The position numbers were made by a program, and so were the translations under genes. The notes beneath the pieces are model-generated. The model saw nothing but the letters and a program-made list of their open reading frames with translations, made no database searches and was not told the origin of the DNA. A stretch of 64,000 bases of DNA from Stratiolaelaps scimitus (Eukaryota; Arthropoda; Arachnida; Mesostigmata; Laelapidae), in contig JABWDB010000001.1 in the NCBI GenBank assembly GCA_019614645.1, positions 10,709,501 to 10,773,500 of the forward strand, written 5' to 3'. This document shows, piece by piece, positions 45,037 to 57,095 of this stretch (positions within the stretch are counted from its first letter, which is position 1; each line of letters starts with the position of its first letter).

Positions 45037-45563
45037 TCTACCTTAGTGTCTCCTAGTGGCCATGCTCGTCTTCGAGGCACTGCGTCTCCCTGCGTCCACA
45101 GAAGCGTTCTGTTGATGTCATCGCTGGCCGGTAGACGCTGTGCGGGTGGCCAGGCAACGACAGTTACTCGCCTCGTATCGTTTATGGTACTTCCACTGCT
45201 GATGCTACCACGCTGGTAGAGCGTTGAGAACGGCGCGTGTGAGCCAGCCGGCGCATCGACTCTCGGGACGCAGCTATACGGGCGAGTGTCGGCTAGCGCC
45301 GTTCGTGCATCTTTGCTTTCAAACAACGGCTCAGTCGGTGTACGCGAGCGCCTCGCTGTGTTTCGCTGGGAAGACGAGCGAACATTGTAGCGATAGATTG
45401 ATAGATAGATAACGAGAGAGAGAGAGAGAGATGGAGGATGACAAAAGTAACGGTTGTGTTTATCACCTGACAAAGGAAGAACCGCGACAACACAAATCGA
45501 GCGGTGAAATATTGAAGTTACACAGCTTAGAACACGCACAGAGGATGGATGGGCGCGAAGCAT
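45012..45563 (-). CDS. Hypothetical ORF, 183 codons, doubtful
   Basis: Starts at a true ATG but runs through the GA array at 45414-45431 and a GATA-like run, which it reads as Ser/Leu and Tyr/Ile/Ser runs. A possible AAG|GTAGAT donor lies near its end. No domain. Likely a repeat-assisted chance frame. Confidence 0.12.
   Translation of the reverse strand: MLRAHPSSVRVLSCVTSIFHRSICVVAVLPLSGDKHNRYFCHPPSLSLSLVIYLSIYRYNVRSSSQRNTARRSRTPTEPLFESKDARTALADTRPYSCVPRVDAPAGSHAPFSTLYQRGSISSGSTINDTRRVTVVAWPPAQRLPASDDINRTLLWTQGDAVPRRRAWPLGDTKVDCTVSVLS
45392..45431. repeat. (GATA)n followed by (GA)n
   Basis: Imperfect GATA/GATT units followed by about nine GA units. Confidence 0.9.
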
Positions 45564-45873
45564 CGACTGACCATCAATGGGACAAATAACGAAACATACG
45601 ACCAGACGAACTATTGGTTATTATATGTTATATGTAGATCATATTATATTTCCTGCTCCTCCTGAAATAAAATGAACTAAAAAAGATCATGATGTATGTT
45701 GTAAACAGCACGATGCTTACATTTATCAGTTAGAGTTGCAAGATATAGCAACGCTGAACGCTTCATGTGTTGGTATATATTTAGAACAGTATAATGGTGT
45801 TTCATGTTGTTTTTGCTTGATCGTGTTTTTTTGTGAGTTTGTGTCTCTATGAGAGCTAGCAGGCCCCCTGTTC

Positions 45874-45907
45874 ATTAATATATATGTATATATCTATATA
45901 TATATAT
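45874..45907. repeat. (TA)n microsatellite, interrupted
   Basis: TA units broken by TG and CT steps. Confidence 0.88.
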
Positions 45908-46452
45908 GCTGCCAAATGCTTCACTAGTCATTTCATATGTTAAAACACACAATAAAGTATATATATATATACATATTATAAATAATAATTTAATTATCTT
46001 ACGATTACAAGTGAACACCAGAAGTAAATTGGGCGAATGAGCTCAAAGAGGTTTCTTGCATGGGAACATTTTCGAGAATATGATGACATCGTTGATGGCA
46101 TAAAAATTCACCATGTTCCCAACGACCGTGTGAGATAATTGCCAGCATAGCGAGCAATGCGTCCTCTTGCGACGCACGTGGTCGTATACTCTATGAACCT
46201 CGGTAGTTCTTCGTGAGGACGTTCCTGTTGCCTTAGAAACGCGGGTGACGCTCTCGTCTAATATCTCTATTTGTGAATATGGCTGGTCGAGATCGTGTCT
46301 CCTCCTGCTGCCATCAGACAGTATCCCCGACGATCGCCCCGCTTATACTCTGGGTCTACCATATTTTAGCGCTATTTAAGGTACCGATATGCACACCCGG
46401 GTAGGTGAGTTGGCTTTTCGTAGCCTCATTCAGGATAACGCCTGACCTCATG

Positions 46453-46472
46453 GACAGAGAGAGAGAGAGAGA
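46453..46472. repeat. (GA)n run
   Basis: About nine GA units. Confidence 0.88.
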
Positions 46473-47409
46473 GGAGAGAAGTGCGAGTGTGTGAGAGACG
46501 AAGATACCTTGTTGGCATTTAAAAACAGCTCTGTTGAGTAGCAAACTCAACCAGGCAGACCTATTGACTGTGTAGGTTTAGCTGGCTGAGAGACTTTCCA
46601 GCCCTACTGCTAAACTCACCTTCAGGGATGCTAGGTAGAAGTGAAAATAATTTTTGTTTCTAGACCAAACGTTGACTCACTGAGCGGGCCTGAAGTGGGG
46701 AACGCAAATAGGAACAATCGCCATGAATAACTCTGTTCGCTGATTAATATATATCTTAATTATTATTTATCTTATTAATATATATCTTGTTCTGAGTGCG
46801 CGACTAATTTCTATGCAATTATGCCTAAAAACAAAACGGTTTCATCGAGCTAAGCCGAACTGATTGATTGTCACTTTTAATTATCATCTGTTGAAGTGTT
46901 TGACTATATCGTATTTGCTTGGCATAATTATAAGCCTAACAAGTGCGTGCTTTTTATTCCGACAGAGTTTGTCTCTTAATTTTTAATTAGCCCCCCATAA
47001 CGCATGGCTCTAAGTTATCAACATGCTAATTGTAATCACCTATTGTTTCCTCGATTACGTCAGGCTGATTTCAAACATTTTGCTCAAAGTGCCTCCCAGG
47101 CCGTTGACACAGGCCTGACGTCTCAGTACGAATTGGCAAATTGTGATATTAATAGTAGCAGGCATTTCGTTGACCGTTATCAGTTTGATAACATAATCTG
47201 CTAATTAATGTGATCATTAATCTTCTCGCAGGAGCGTTGTCCGCTCCCCTTACGAATTTCCCACTGCGACCCTACTCACCAGCGGTTTCTCTGCTGCGGC
47301 TGCTGCTACTGCTGCATTAACATTCCGCGTATTTCTCATACGACGCAATGAGCACAGAATCGTATAATACAGACAAGGGAAGTACAATAGAATGAACACA
47401 CCGGTTCTA

Positions 47410-48430
47410 GCAAAACCATTTAGAACTTATATACGATCATTCGTGGTGGGTCAACGCTTAATTTGATCGTAGGTTATGGCCGCATGACCTTCGCGCATAT
47501 TTTTAGTTAGACAGTAGACATATATGCGTGTATATGTATGCGTATATTCATTTATGTGTTTGTGTATAGTGTGTGTGTGTGTTTGTGCAAGTCTGCTGGG
47601 AACCCTGTATATGGTACGTGGCTTCTGACTGTGGCCAATCGTAGCAAGGTGCCAGTAAGTGCGAGTAACTCGAAGTGACTCCAACTGTGCAGGGCCGATC
47701 TGATGCAGTGGTGTGAGAAGGATGTGAGTCCGCGCGGACGGCGGATCCGAACGGCTACACCATTAACTTTCGACTGTCGGTCTATCTGTCGACCTGCTTG
47801 TGTTTTTTTTTTGCCGTGCTTAACGCACATTTTTGCTCGAAGCGTACCATGCTTCTGACGGGTGTATTTACTCTTAAAGTAATGACGATAGCTACCGTTA
47901 TGTCGACGCCGCTGGGGAACATTCGAACGGGAACCCAAACATCATGAAGAGTACGAAGGATCGTCGAAGAGCGACAGCAGAAACGGCGCGGCTGTGCCGC
48001 GGGTAGTGACGATGGCTGTGCCGATTAGAAAACGAAGTAGATAAAGTGATAATAATAATAATAATAATATGATGCTATTATAATAGATTATATGACACAA
48101 TACCAAAATTCAATGGACTCTCGAGATGATCGGTCCGATATGAACTGGTGCTGCAGACCGGCCGTGCCCATTTTGGATAGAATATTCGATATTTCTCTAT
48201 CTGTACGCAGTCATGGACACAGAGAAGTGTGTCTGTGTGCGTTTCTTCGTATTGATTGTATTGTATAATACTTACCCAGCAGTTTCGACTGTGCTCTAAT
48301 GTTCGCTAATATAAAGCATGGGGTGGATGTATTCTTGCTTGGGTGACATCTTGTTTTGAAAGATATGCTGCTGACTTTTGGCATCGGTTTTCGTTGAGGG
48401 TCTTTCAATAACCTAGCTATTCGGTCTGCT
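47410..48430. other. Stretch with no supported gene
   Basis: GT run at 47569-47583 and a T9 tract near 47803. The minus-strand frames at 47451-47938 depend on CACACA reading. No RNA gene seen. Confidence 0.4.
48049..48068. repeat. (AAT)n trinucleotide repeat
   Basis: Six to seven AAT triplets. Confidence 0.9.
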
Positions 48431-48510
48431 CTTAGGTCGTGGCGAAAATGCTAGAAAATCGCCCATGTGCTATTCCCCATCTCAGAGATGTGTCGAAATC
48501 GTTATTTCGA

Positions 48511-48549
<39 letters not shown>
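48511..48549. repeat. (CT)n joined to (TA)n, abutting the mariner end
   Basis: CT units at 48511-48522 and TA units to 48549, then CATATAT into the terminal repeat of the mariner element. The element therefore appears to have inserted at a TA inside or beside this array. Confidence 0.92.
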
Positions 48550-48555
<6 letters not shown>

Positions 48556-49410
48556 TTAGGTCGTTCGGGAAGCTTTACAATGTCTAGGTTGCACCGTGCA
48601 CAGAAGAATAGTTTCGCTGACCTTAATCATCGAAGTAGTTTCCACCGTTTGCGACGGCCTTGTTCCAACGTTCTAGCAGTTTCGTTATTCTAGATTTTGT
48701 GGAACTCCTCCGTTTTCGAGGCAAAAAAAAAACCGAAATGACGTCGTTTTCGACATCACTCAGAAAAATTCGGTTTTTTTTCTACCAAAGTAGTTCGTCA
48801 TTGACCTGAACAAGTGGTAGTCAGAAGGGGCCAAGAATGGGGGAATACGGAGGATGGTCAAGGTGTTTCCAGCCTAAGGCACGAAGCTGCTTCGAACTCA
48901 CATGTGAGAGTGGCGAAACATCACTACCTTCCTGTTGACGAGTTGTGGACGTAGTTTGACTAGATTTTTTCTTGAACTCGATCAAGTTGCGCAAAGTACA
49001 GAGCCGTGTTGACGTTCACTTCTTGTTTCAGAAGCTCAACAGGGATCGAAGGTGCTAGAATATCCCACCGACGACAGAGCATGAAATATGTACGGTGCCC
49101 CAGCACAGGGCTTACTTCACATTCCAAGTCCGTGTAACGCTGGTTGAACGGTTGCTACGTTCTGTGCATGTGAGTTCACGAATAGTAATCGGCGTTTCGT
49201 GAATCGTGTCACGGAGGATGTCGTTGTTGGCCAGCGAAAGCATTCGAGACCTTGGTGCATCTTCCAAGTTGAAACCTCCCTGATGAAATTCTATGAAGCA
49301 TCGTTTGCATCCTCGCCCTTCGTACATGCGGGTGGCAGTTCTACCTGTTAGGAACTCACACAACAAAACTCATATGATGCATGCATCCTTTTTCACTACT
49401 CATTTCGATG
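48556..49410 (-). mobile_element. Decayed mariner-family DNA transposon
   Basis: The plus-strand left edge begins TTAGGTCGTTCGGGAAGC directly after a TA, matching the mariner terminal-repeat pattern and TA target. This is the 3' end of an element lying on the minus strand. Inside lies a broken transposase (see separate entry). The opposite terminal repeat is not recognisable near 49400-49480, so the element is truncated or eroded at its 5' end. Its length of about 0.85 kb compares with about 1.3 kb for intact mariners. It cannot be autonomous. Confidence 0.85.
48623..49403 (-). pseudogene. Mariner transposase pseudogene
   Basis: Reads from an ATG at 49403 to TAA at 48623, about 780 bp against about 1,035 bp for a normal 345-residue enzyme. 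Recognisable family segments in order: an N-terminal helix-turn-helix region (CEFLTGRTATRMYEGRG, FNLEDAPRSR, ITIRELTCT), NVNTALYFAQLDRVQ, HPPYSPILGP with APSDYHLF in a second frame, and the C-terminus LERWNKAVANGGNYFDD. Frameshifts separate these blocks and several stops interrupt them. The first catalytic-Asp region appears deleted, the HDN motif of the second is degraded, and the final catalytic Asp of the PPYSPDL motif is replaced by Ile. Intact enzymes cut and paste DNA at TA sites in the nucleus. Confidence 0.85.
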
Positions 49411-49690
49411 CGGTTTCTGAAACCAGAGGTAAAGGTAAAGCTTTATTTGTTTATTAAAGGAGGAAGCTTTATCGAATGAAACTAACGGGTATAAGCGACT
49501 CGAGGTGGCCAGTTTTGTGTACAACAAACATGGCAGCTAAAGCAGTAACAACAATATTGATTTTTATAAAACGTCTCTGGCCTTCTGGGCTTTTTTCACC
49601 TTCTTATGCCTCTACATTCACTCTGTTTTCGAAGACACCTCTTGAGTGTCGGTAGCAGAACCACAAAATGCACCAACACATGCGCATGTA
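49410..49690. other. Flank of the mariner relic, no gene
   Basis: No open frame and no second terminal repeat recognised. Confidence 0.5.
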
Positions 49691-49696
49691 TTTCTT

Positions 49697-49726
49697 AAAA
49701 AAAAAAAAATATATATATATATATAT
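49697..49726. repeat. A13 tract joined to (TA)n
   Basis: Thirteen A residues followed by about nine TA units. Confidence 0.93.
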
Positions 49727-49739
49727 CTTCTTAGTATTG

Positions 49740-50400
49740 TAATTGATCAATCCAGTGAAATTACCTTACACTAGCCGTTCCTCCGTATGAAATTGTTAAC
49801 CAGCAGATCGACAGGCTATTGTGATGCTGATATTAGAGTATGATATAATACTAAAGGTGCGCTATATATTTGAGTCGGTTGGCCATTGCCGTCCGCTGTT
49901 CGATATAGTGTACGATGATGCTGATGGTGAAAGCTCTGTATACATTCCGACCCACAAAGCGAGGCCGCAAGGTGGCGGCGGCGGCGGCAGAAAATGCATT
50001 TGCCTACCATACCCAGCCAATTCGCCCTCTCCGCGAGTGCCCCCAGTTCAAATGAGTTTCCTTCCAGCAACAGCCCTCGAACGCTGGCGCTGCTGCAGTC
50101 GAGGCACTCAACGAGTGAACCAACCGACGGAAAAGAGATTGCCTCGCCTAGGTCCCAGCGCACGACCGGTGGTAGTATGTATACCAATCTACCGCGTGTG
50201 TATTATGTGGATATAGGCCCGAAACAAATCGTCTCAAAGACGTCGGCACAGGTTGTGCCACGTGGAGACCAACAATCTGTGTAGCGTTAGCTCAGTGTGC
50301 TGGTATATGTATGAGTGACTCGAGCGACCAAGTTCTCTTCGTCGGATACACAGTGGCCACGGTGGTCGTTTGTATTCATCTGTGCATAGAGCGCACCTTG
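49740..50400. other. Mixed stretch, overlapping frames on both strands
   Basis: Frames of about 95-131 codons overlap at 49816-50284 on both strands around a GGC triplet run (49973-49988). Neither strand shows a motif, and the plus-strand frame reads the repeat as glycines. Not supported as a gene. Confidence 0.35.
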
Positions 50401-50402
50401 GG

Positions 50403-50409
<7 letters not shown>

Positions 50410-50439
<30 letters not shown>
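50410..50439. repeat. (CT)n microsatellite
   Basis: About fifteen CT units followed by GTGTATGTGTG. Confidence 0.95.
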
Positions 50440-50445
<6 letters not shown>

Positions 50446-50539
50446 GTGTGTGCATGTATTTCTCTAGCTCAGTTTGTGTCTGTCTGTCCCGGTCTATGGC
50501 ACCATCTCTTCCCATGTCACCTTAAATGTATCGATAATA

Positions 50540-51830
50540 AAGGTCGTGTGGGTGGCTAAGTGTCAATTTACACTATACGCACAAACACCAGATTAGTAGC
50601 TGGTGTTATCACTATTATTAATATTATTAGTGCTACTACTACTACTACGAAATTATTACGTACGTAATTATATTATAACTTATAGGTTGGTGATTAATAT
50701 CGCCTCTATTCATTGATCGGCCAGCAGTCAGCATCTGCTCTCTCAGGTTTTCTGTAGGTATACATGGTGATCCTTCGACTACGTGAACAACCCCCTTTCC
50801 CAGCTTGTTCCCCAGCAACGGAACAACAACGACACCTGACCGGCCAACCAGCGAGTTCTATAGAACGAGCTTCTCTTCGAACTAGTTCTACTCATATAAT
50901 GTTCATTAAGATGAACTCGACCGGGAGACAGATGTAAGCGATACACGCTCGCTACACAACGAGTCGTGGGCGTCATGGGTAGCTACATTTAATCTGATGA
51001 GACCCGAATGGCCGAGGATATCAGCGGAGCAAAAGCGGCAGCATTGTCGACCGAGGTCGAGATAACTGCCACGACCTCAAGGGTCACCAACAACCAAAAC
51101 AAAAGAAAATCGCCGGGAATGAAAGGTCGATGGTGACCAGTTTTCTTACGCTGGATGTGAGACTTGGATAGATTGAGTAGATTTGTTCGTAGTGAAATGA
51201 TGATGATGGAGTCACTCTAACAAAGAACATGTTTTTCTGCTGGACGCGAATGTCAAGGGCGTAGTGAGATTTGTAGCATTGATGAAGTCAGTATATTACG
51301 TTTTCTGATCGAAGATAATCTGGACTCCTGATTGTAGAAACATGAAATTAGAGTGACTTGTAAATGGAGCACCGCTATTGTGCATGCTAAAAGCAGTTGT
51401 ACCGTGGGCGTTAAATGTCAGCCCGAAAACCTAGTCTATTGTTACCTCAGCGAATGTTCTGAATCCCTGAAGATTGGAGTTACGATTTGACTTAAACTGC
51501 ATCGCAGCGCGGTGACGTCAGTAAAGAGCTCGAATGCGATAGCGCCAACGATTTATGCCCAAACAAGCCAAGGATCAAATCGAACAATTTATTGTTGTCT
51601 AATAATTGTCTACAGTTTCTAGCTGTCTAAGCTAGATAATGGCAGACACGTGGAGTAACAAAGGTAAGCCTTGAGATATGCAGATTTTCTCAGCCTTCTC
51701 AGACCGACGGTAGGCCAGCGTAGTTCACGTAGTCATAAGGAAATAGATTAGCCACCTGTCTGCCTCTGCTTGCCTTTTACATAGATATATCCGTACTACG
51801 CATGCTTGTATGTCCGACCTTCTCTCGCTG
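50540..51830. other. Stretch with no supported gene
   Basis: CTA triplets at about 50628-50647, a 14-bp palindrome (attacgtacgtaat, 50655-50668) and AATAAA near 50534. No frame worth reporting and no RNA gene seen. Confidence 0.45.
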
Positions 51831-51843
51831 AATATGCTACGCC

Positions 51844-51859
51844 GCTGCTGCTGCTGCTG
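51844..51859. repeat. (CTG)n triplet run
   Basis: Five CTG triplets. Confidence 0.85.
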
Positions 51860-51889
51860 AAAGCATACCATGGTGCAGGGGCATATGAA

Positions 51890-52780
51890 TGATTCAGCTT
51901 GGATGAGGCGCTTAATTCCTCTGTGCAAAAGCAACGTAAATCATTCAATTTACGAATGCAAGTGAGCAATCGTTGGGAACAGCAGTCGACTCGACTGGCA
52001 GCGGTCGTTGTGAGGTGGTTGCCCATTTCTACTCCATTGTGCCATTGTGTTTGTGTTGGGGCTGTCGCGGGGGTCGGGTCGGGGGCAGCGGTGCGCTGTT
52101 TATGCCAGACTATAGTGCGCTCACTGTTACGAGAGGGCTGTCTGTCTGCCGACGAACTTGCCAGGCGAATGGTGAACCTTGCGTAGGTGAACCGTTTGTG
52201 AGGCAGTGCTTGAGAGAGGTGTGCGTTGACGTGAGTTTGTGATGGCGTGCGCGAGATCTGCGTTGGTGCCGACGCCAGCAACGGGTATGAGTGGTGGCCG
52301 TGACGGCAATAGCAATAGTTGGTCTTCGTTTGAGAGACCGATGCCCGTGTGTGTCTTATACACGAGAAGGGCGGACGATGAGGTTGGGGCCATCTTCAAC
52401 GACAGTGACGCAGTGAGACAGTGATGCGAAGACAGCACTCGCCATTGAAGTGAGCTGGGGTCTTAGGCCAACAAGAGCGATCGCGCATGGGAGAAAAGCG
52501 GACTCACTACCAATCCTCGGGCGTAGCAAAACCTGAAGCAGCAGCAGCCGTTTAGGCATCGAAACGAGTGGAGGCTTTTACGCGACGATCCGTGATCACG
52601 CCAACCTCAGACGCGAGCGCGAGGAGAGAATTCCCCCTCACCCCGTTGAGAACTTTTGTTTCTCTTGGTTTTATTGTTACTATTATTATTATTATTCTAT
52701 GTGCACATCTGTCTATGCGTACAAGCACACCGTCGACTTGTATTTGTCTAGGAACTCGGTAAGAGTATCCCCATCCACTC
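51890..52780. other. CpG-rich stretch with overlapping frames
   Basis: Frames of 60-161 codons lie on both strands. The longest (51796-52281, minus) has no motif and reads a CTG run as serine and glutamine. An ATT run lies at 52680-52696. No gene supported. Confidence 0.35.
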
Positions 52781-53174
52781 GGGGTGGTTATTGTAAAATT
52801 TCCCCTTTGCGGCCGTAATGATAAAGGTGGCTAGAGCAAGGCGGCCTTTGTTCGAAACACAATGCAACGCGGTATATTATCGTCTACATGTGGTCTGTGT
52901 GGTTAGGTAGCTTTTTTTTTTGTCTAATGGGTGGGCTACCACCGCACGAAAGCACGGTCCCCAAACACTGGCGGAGGAGTGCAAAGATGAAAGGAGGACT
53001 TTCGAGTCTGTCGCTGTAGCAGTTCTACATGCATATGTTGAAGAACGATCGTTTTGCTGCTGCATATAGTAAGTAATATGGTGAACACTGAATACGTGAA
53101 TAGGTAGTATCAAATAGTACATGGCGTTAAGGAAGAGAAATTCAGTTCGGTAGGTTAGACACAGACAAACAGCC

Positions 53175-53195
53175 AGAGAGAGAGAGAGAGAGAGA
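53175..53195. repeat. (GA)n microsatellite
   Basis: About ten GA units. Confidence 0.93.
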
Positions 53196-53377
53196 ACTTA
53201 CGATTATGGATCATTGTCGTGTCCATGTTGGATATGAATGGTTATACACATTACCGTGTGTCTTAATAGATACAGTAATTAGTGACGCAGTCGGGGACTA
53301 GGAGTAGTGGATGTTGGATGTCGTTACACGTAGTGAGCTTCAGACGGAACGGCTCCGGTGTACCGTATACATTATGA

Positions 53378-53650
53378 GTTGTTGACGTATGTCCTTGCAA
53401 AGACATTTATTCCGGATTCCACGTTGAATATTTTGACCGCCGTTCTCGCTTCGCGTCACCGATCTCCCGAGGAAGCTATTATACAATACCAACGAAAGTA
53501 CGCTACGGACTACAAAAGTCCGATTCAGACGTAGCCATCATTATGCATATTCCAGGCGTTGAGTTCCGCCTCTTCTCCAGCCGTTCTGGTGCGCCCAACG
53601 ATGTCGCCGTCCTGCGATTAATTTGCGTATTTAAAGATCGAATTGTATGA
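53378..53650 (+). other. Candidate terminal exon, about 90 codons
   Basis: Open plus-strand frame without an in-frame ATG near its start, ending in TGA (53648-53650). The peptide is complex and not repeat-derived, for example IYSGFHVEYFDRRSRFASP and VAIIMHIPGVEFRLFSSR. The complementary strand is closed in this interval, which is mildly in favour of the plus strand. A possible acceptor is the AAAG near 53400. No family recognised and no poly(A) hexamer seen nearby. Confidence 0.25.
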
Positions 53651-53659
53651 GGCTGTGGG

Positions 53660-54700
53660 ATCCTACGCGATCCGTCGGCACATTAAGTAGTCGTTTTTAC
53701 GAATGGATTACCGCTGTACAGTATCAATCAGTCGTTGTGTAATAGCGTAAAGATTTTGGAACTTAGTGATAACCTTTCGAAAGAATGAGACAATCAAGTT
53801 CTTCATCTGGCTCCGCATGGCTCGATGTGGCCGAGGTCGATCTACGGCCGATTCGGAGATGGAACAAAATGCCCACTTGGCCAAACGTTTGTACAGTTTG
53901 TGATACACTTATTGTTATGTGATAGTTGAGGCAAGTGATTCGGACAAATGAACGCCATTACGGGAGGGCGCACTGCGTAAGCTACACACCGTTTGGTGGC
54001 CTCTCCCTTTGGGTCGATTGGAGAGGAGTGGGAACTGTCCGCCAATTAGGTTAGTTGGCTAATTAAATGGCTCTAGGAGGGAGTTGACACTAATTGATCA
54101 TGGTGATTGATCCAAAACATCTTGCGATTACTTTTTATTAATCGCGGCTTTGCCGTGATCCTGATGATGTCTGGCCGCCTGACGAAACCCATATAATTCG
54201 AAGCAGGTATTCATCAGTTAGCGATTAGAGAGGCAGCACAACTGCTGCTGTTGCTGCTGCTAAGTTTGTCCGCCAAAGATGTGCAGGCCGAGCTCTCATC
54301 CAGATACTTAACTTAATATGTGCGCTAATGGTTCAGGTGTTTCATTTAGATTGCGAGTGTGTCGGAGGCGGCGGCGGCTGCAAGAGCAGATCATTCGGTC
54401 CCTGCATACTGCACTCGGAGAAGCACTAGCTGCAGGAAACATGAGATGAACGGACAAGATCTTGTCGTTTTAAACCATTTAGTTATTATTTGTTCTAGTG
54501 ACAAGCGCATATGTCAGCTATGACACCGGCACGCGTTTGGCTTAGGTCCTCGTGTCCTCTTTCTATGCTGCGTTAGTGCGTACACGCATATGAACGTGCA
54601 CTTATAGTATAATAATATAACCCATGACGAATAGGTCACAATCATTGCAACGTAAAGTCGGTTACAGTTGAACGTGTGTGTCTGTGTGTGTGTCTCTGTG
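53660..54700. other. Stretch with no supported gene
   Basis: Only short frames. A CTG/TTG run lies near 54241-54261 and GGC triplets near 54368-54378. A TG/CT run lies at 54674-54700. No RNA gene seen. Confidence 0.4.
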
Positions 54701-54745
54701 TATTCAATGAAGCATGCCTTTGCTGACGCCGGCTGCCAGACAGAC

Positions 54746-55012
54746 TCAACATCGGATATACCGACCTTTGTTAGCTGACGTTAACGATTCTACAGCAATG
54801 AGTAGTGATACTGGCCTGAGCTGCGTTGATGTGACGATCACACGTCGATACTTGTTATTCGGTACAGGTATGCGTTGGTGCCGATGGGAGGGATTCAAAT
54901 CTACGTGCTTGACATATGTCATCATTTCCCGTGTGGCGATCAGCAGCGTGAAAGTGATGTTCACGATGGCCGCTAAGATACCAGTGAGATACACCACTAT
55001 GCTTAACGTTTT
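54746..55012 (-). other. Candidate exon encoding a membrane helix
   Basis: Minus-strand frame of 89 codons directly after a CAG acceptor (tgcgcag, ending 55013). Residues 2-25 form a clear hydrophobic helix (LSIVVYLTGILAAIVNITFT), followed by polar and basic sequence with a His/Arg/Pro-rich loop. The frame ends at a TGA; an AAAG|GTCGGT donor about 15 bases earlier is possible. It resembles a piece of a multi-pass receptor or transporter but no family can be named. The plus strand is also open here (54714-55034). Confidence 0.25.
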
Positions 55013-55029
55013 CTGCGCACGCGAGCGAA

Positions 55030-56200
55030 ATTAATACTCCGAGCTTCGCCGTTCAATTGCTGCATCAACGGTGTGGTGTGCATACCTACAAATTGATTGG
55101 ACTTGAGTGCACTGAGAGCCAAAGAACAACATCAACAACACGCTGAGCTGGCACTGAGTCGAACGCGAAAACGTAAAGGAGACATGTACTTGACCTATGC
55201 AGCGTGCAGATCGTTCAGCCTTTCGAACGTGTCCGGTGGAGCTATGCTAATGTAATGCAATCTGATATTGGGAAACTCACGAACTCATTAACCGTGGACG
55301 TCACGTTCACAGCGATATGGGCCACACCCATGCGCGCGTCGGATCATGAAGCTTGTACGCGTATGAGGTGCATGCAAGTGCAAAAATACACATTTTAATC
55401 GTTGCTAATACGATGTTAATCACGATCGTACGAAGCTGGCGCGTCCGGCCTGAAAATCTGCCTGATCAAACGCTGTGCCTGAGATTCCGGTGGTCCGTCT
55501 TAACTCCGTTCGCATCAACCCGATATGGGATTCTACTTTTTGTAACTGCAAAACGACTCGAGAGTATTCGCTTCTCGTTCGATATGGTGGAAAATTGATT
55601 TTGTGAGATACGAGAAAATAGTCGTGGACTTAAATTCAAGTACTGACACACAAATGAGTTCAGCCCTTCAATAAGAGGCAATACACGTGACTTTTTTTAC
55701 CATGGACCAGCCGGCCGGGCTTATTCGCTTTGCAGATTTTTGCCTTCGTGGTGAATCCGAGTCAGTCATATGACGTGCGAGTCGTCGTTCGTAGTCTGAC
55801 TGAACGATCTCTGTGATAGATTTGTCATCTTCGTGGAAGTAGTCGAGTCGTTATAGTACTAATAGTCGCACTAGTCGTAATCCGACGACCGGTCGCAGAG
55901 GGAACCTGGCTGAGCAGTGGTAATCCACATCTCTCACTCCCAGCTTTTCAGTTTACAGTATCATCAGCGTGCTGCTGTTTCCTGGAGCACAAAATCAGTT
56001 AACGGACACACCCAGAACAAACTGGTATTAAATGACGTTCGCGTCTTCAGCAGAGTATTCTGTAAGCGAGCACACACAGCTATCCTATACGTCTAATAGG
56101 AAATGCTTCTTGATAGTTCGCGTGCCATGTTTCGTTTGACAGTTTCGGCATCGCAAACATTTTTGACGGTTGGTAAATTGCTCATTTCTTACGGTTGTTC
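55030..56200. other. Stretch with no supported gene
   Basis: Plus-strand open segments at 55204-55398 and 55353-55598 lack motifs and convincing splice borders. No repeat of note. Confidence 0.4.
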
Positions 56201-56214
56201 CAACGTGACCGATG

Positions 56215-56234
56215 TATATATATATATATATATA
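56215..56234. repeat. (TA)n microsatellite
   Basis: Ten TA units. Confidence 0.92.
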
Positions 56235-56651
56235 GGGTTGAAGAACTCGCGTTTACGTGTACATATATTTAGTGGTCTGATGGCAAGACAGCCTTTTGTT
56301 TTCGCCACAACATGGCCTCTCTGGCGCATTAACGTTGTCTCTGTCTGTGTCACATCCTGTCGACATGAAACTTACCAGTTGACGCTCAGTTGAACAGCGT
56401 ATCGGACAGAATCGACTAGCGCCATTCAACTGGCTATGATGATGTGTGGGAGAGTGAACGCCGATGAGATGACTACGATGAGCACGAACCAGCACGAGTT
56501 CATTAGCAGACCGAATCATTATAAGTTGCCGAAAAGATAACGACGTGTGTGACACAGCATGTGATGTCTGTAGCAAATGTGCAGAAACCGATACTATCGG
56601 GAGGCGAACAGATGAATACGTAGATATATGGCTGGCGTCGGTGTTGGCCAG

Positions 56652-56673
56652 GCGAGCGAGCGAGCGAGCGAGC
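56652..56673. repeat. (GCGA)n tetranucleotide repeat
   Basis: Five GCGA/GCGAGC-type units; reads as an Arg/Ala/Ser run. Confidence 0.88.
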
Positions 56674-57072
56674 AGCCAGTCATCCGGGCAGATGACTAGC
56701 TTTTGGATAGACTTGGAATGCTATAGCACGTGTAGTCGTCAGTCGAGTCTACGAGATGTACGGAGGTGGTGGTGGACGGGGGCGAAGAGGGCTAGTATCA
56801 GGCGTTTTCCCTGTTTTGATGAAGTACGTGCAGCGGAAGACTCGGCACATCTGCCGAGTCCTCCGCAGATGTTGGAGAACCTTCTGAGAAATGGCGGTTG
56901 TAGGGGCTACAGTAAGGACGGGCGAGGTGGGCAAGGTCTCGTAGAAAGGGGGATCCAACCGTGGGCGTCGGGAGACACTCGCTTTGATGTCGACGGTGAC
57001 GCACGCACCCACGAATGGGCAGGCATTGCCCACCGATGGCAAATCGGCAAAAATCTGGATATGACTGTGGCC

Positions 57073-57095
57073 GAGAGAGAGAGAAAGAGAGAGAG
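57073..57095. repeat. (GA)n run, imperfect
   Basis: GA units with AA interruptions. Confidence 0.85.

Larger units (their letters stand above)
45600..47400. other. AT-rich stretch with no supported gene
   Basis: Holds two TA arrays (45874-45907 and 45958-45972), AATAAA near 45664 and 45950, and a GA run near 46453-46472. No frame above 66 codons. No RNA gene seen. Confidence 0.5.

Noticed and set aside
49816..50284. Opposing frames around a GGC run
   Set aside because: Neither strand shows a domain; the glycine run is repeat-derived.
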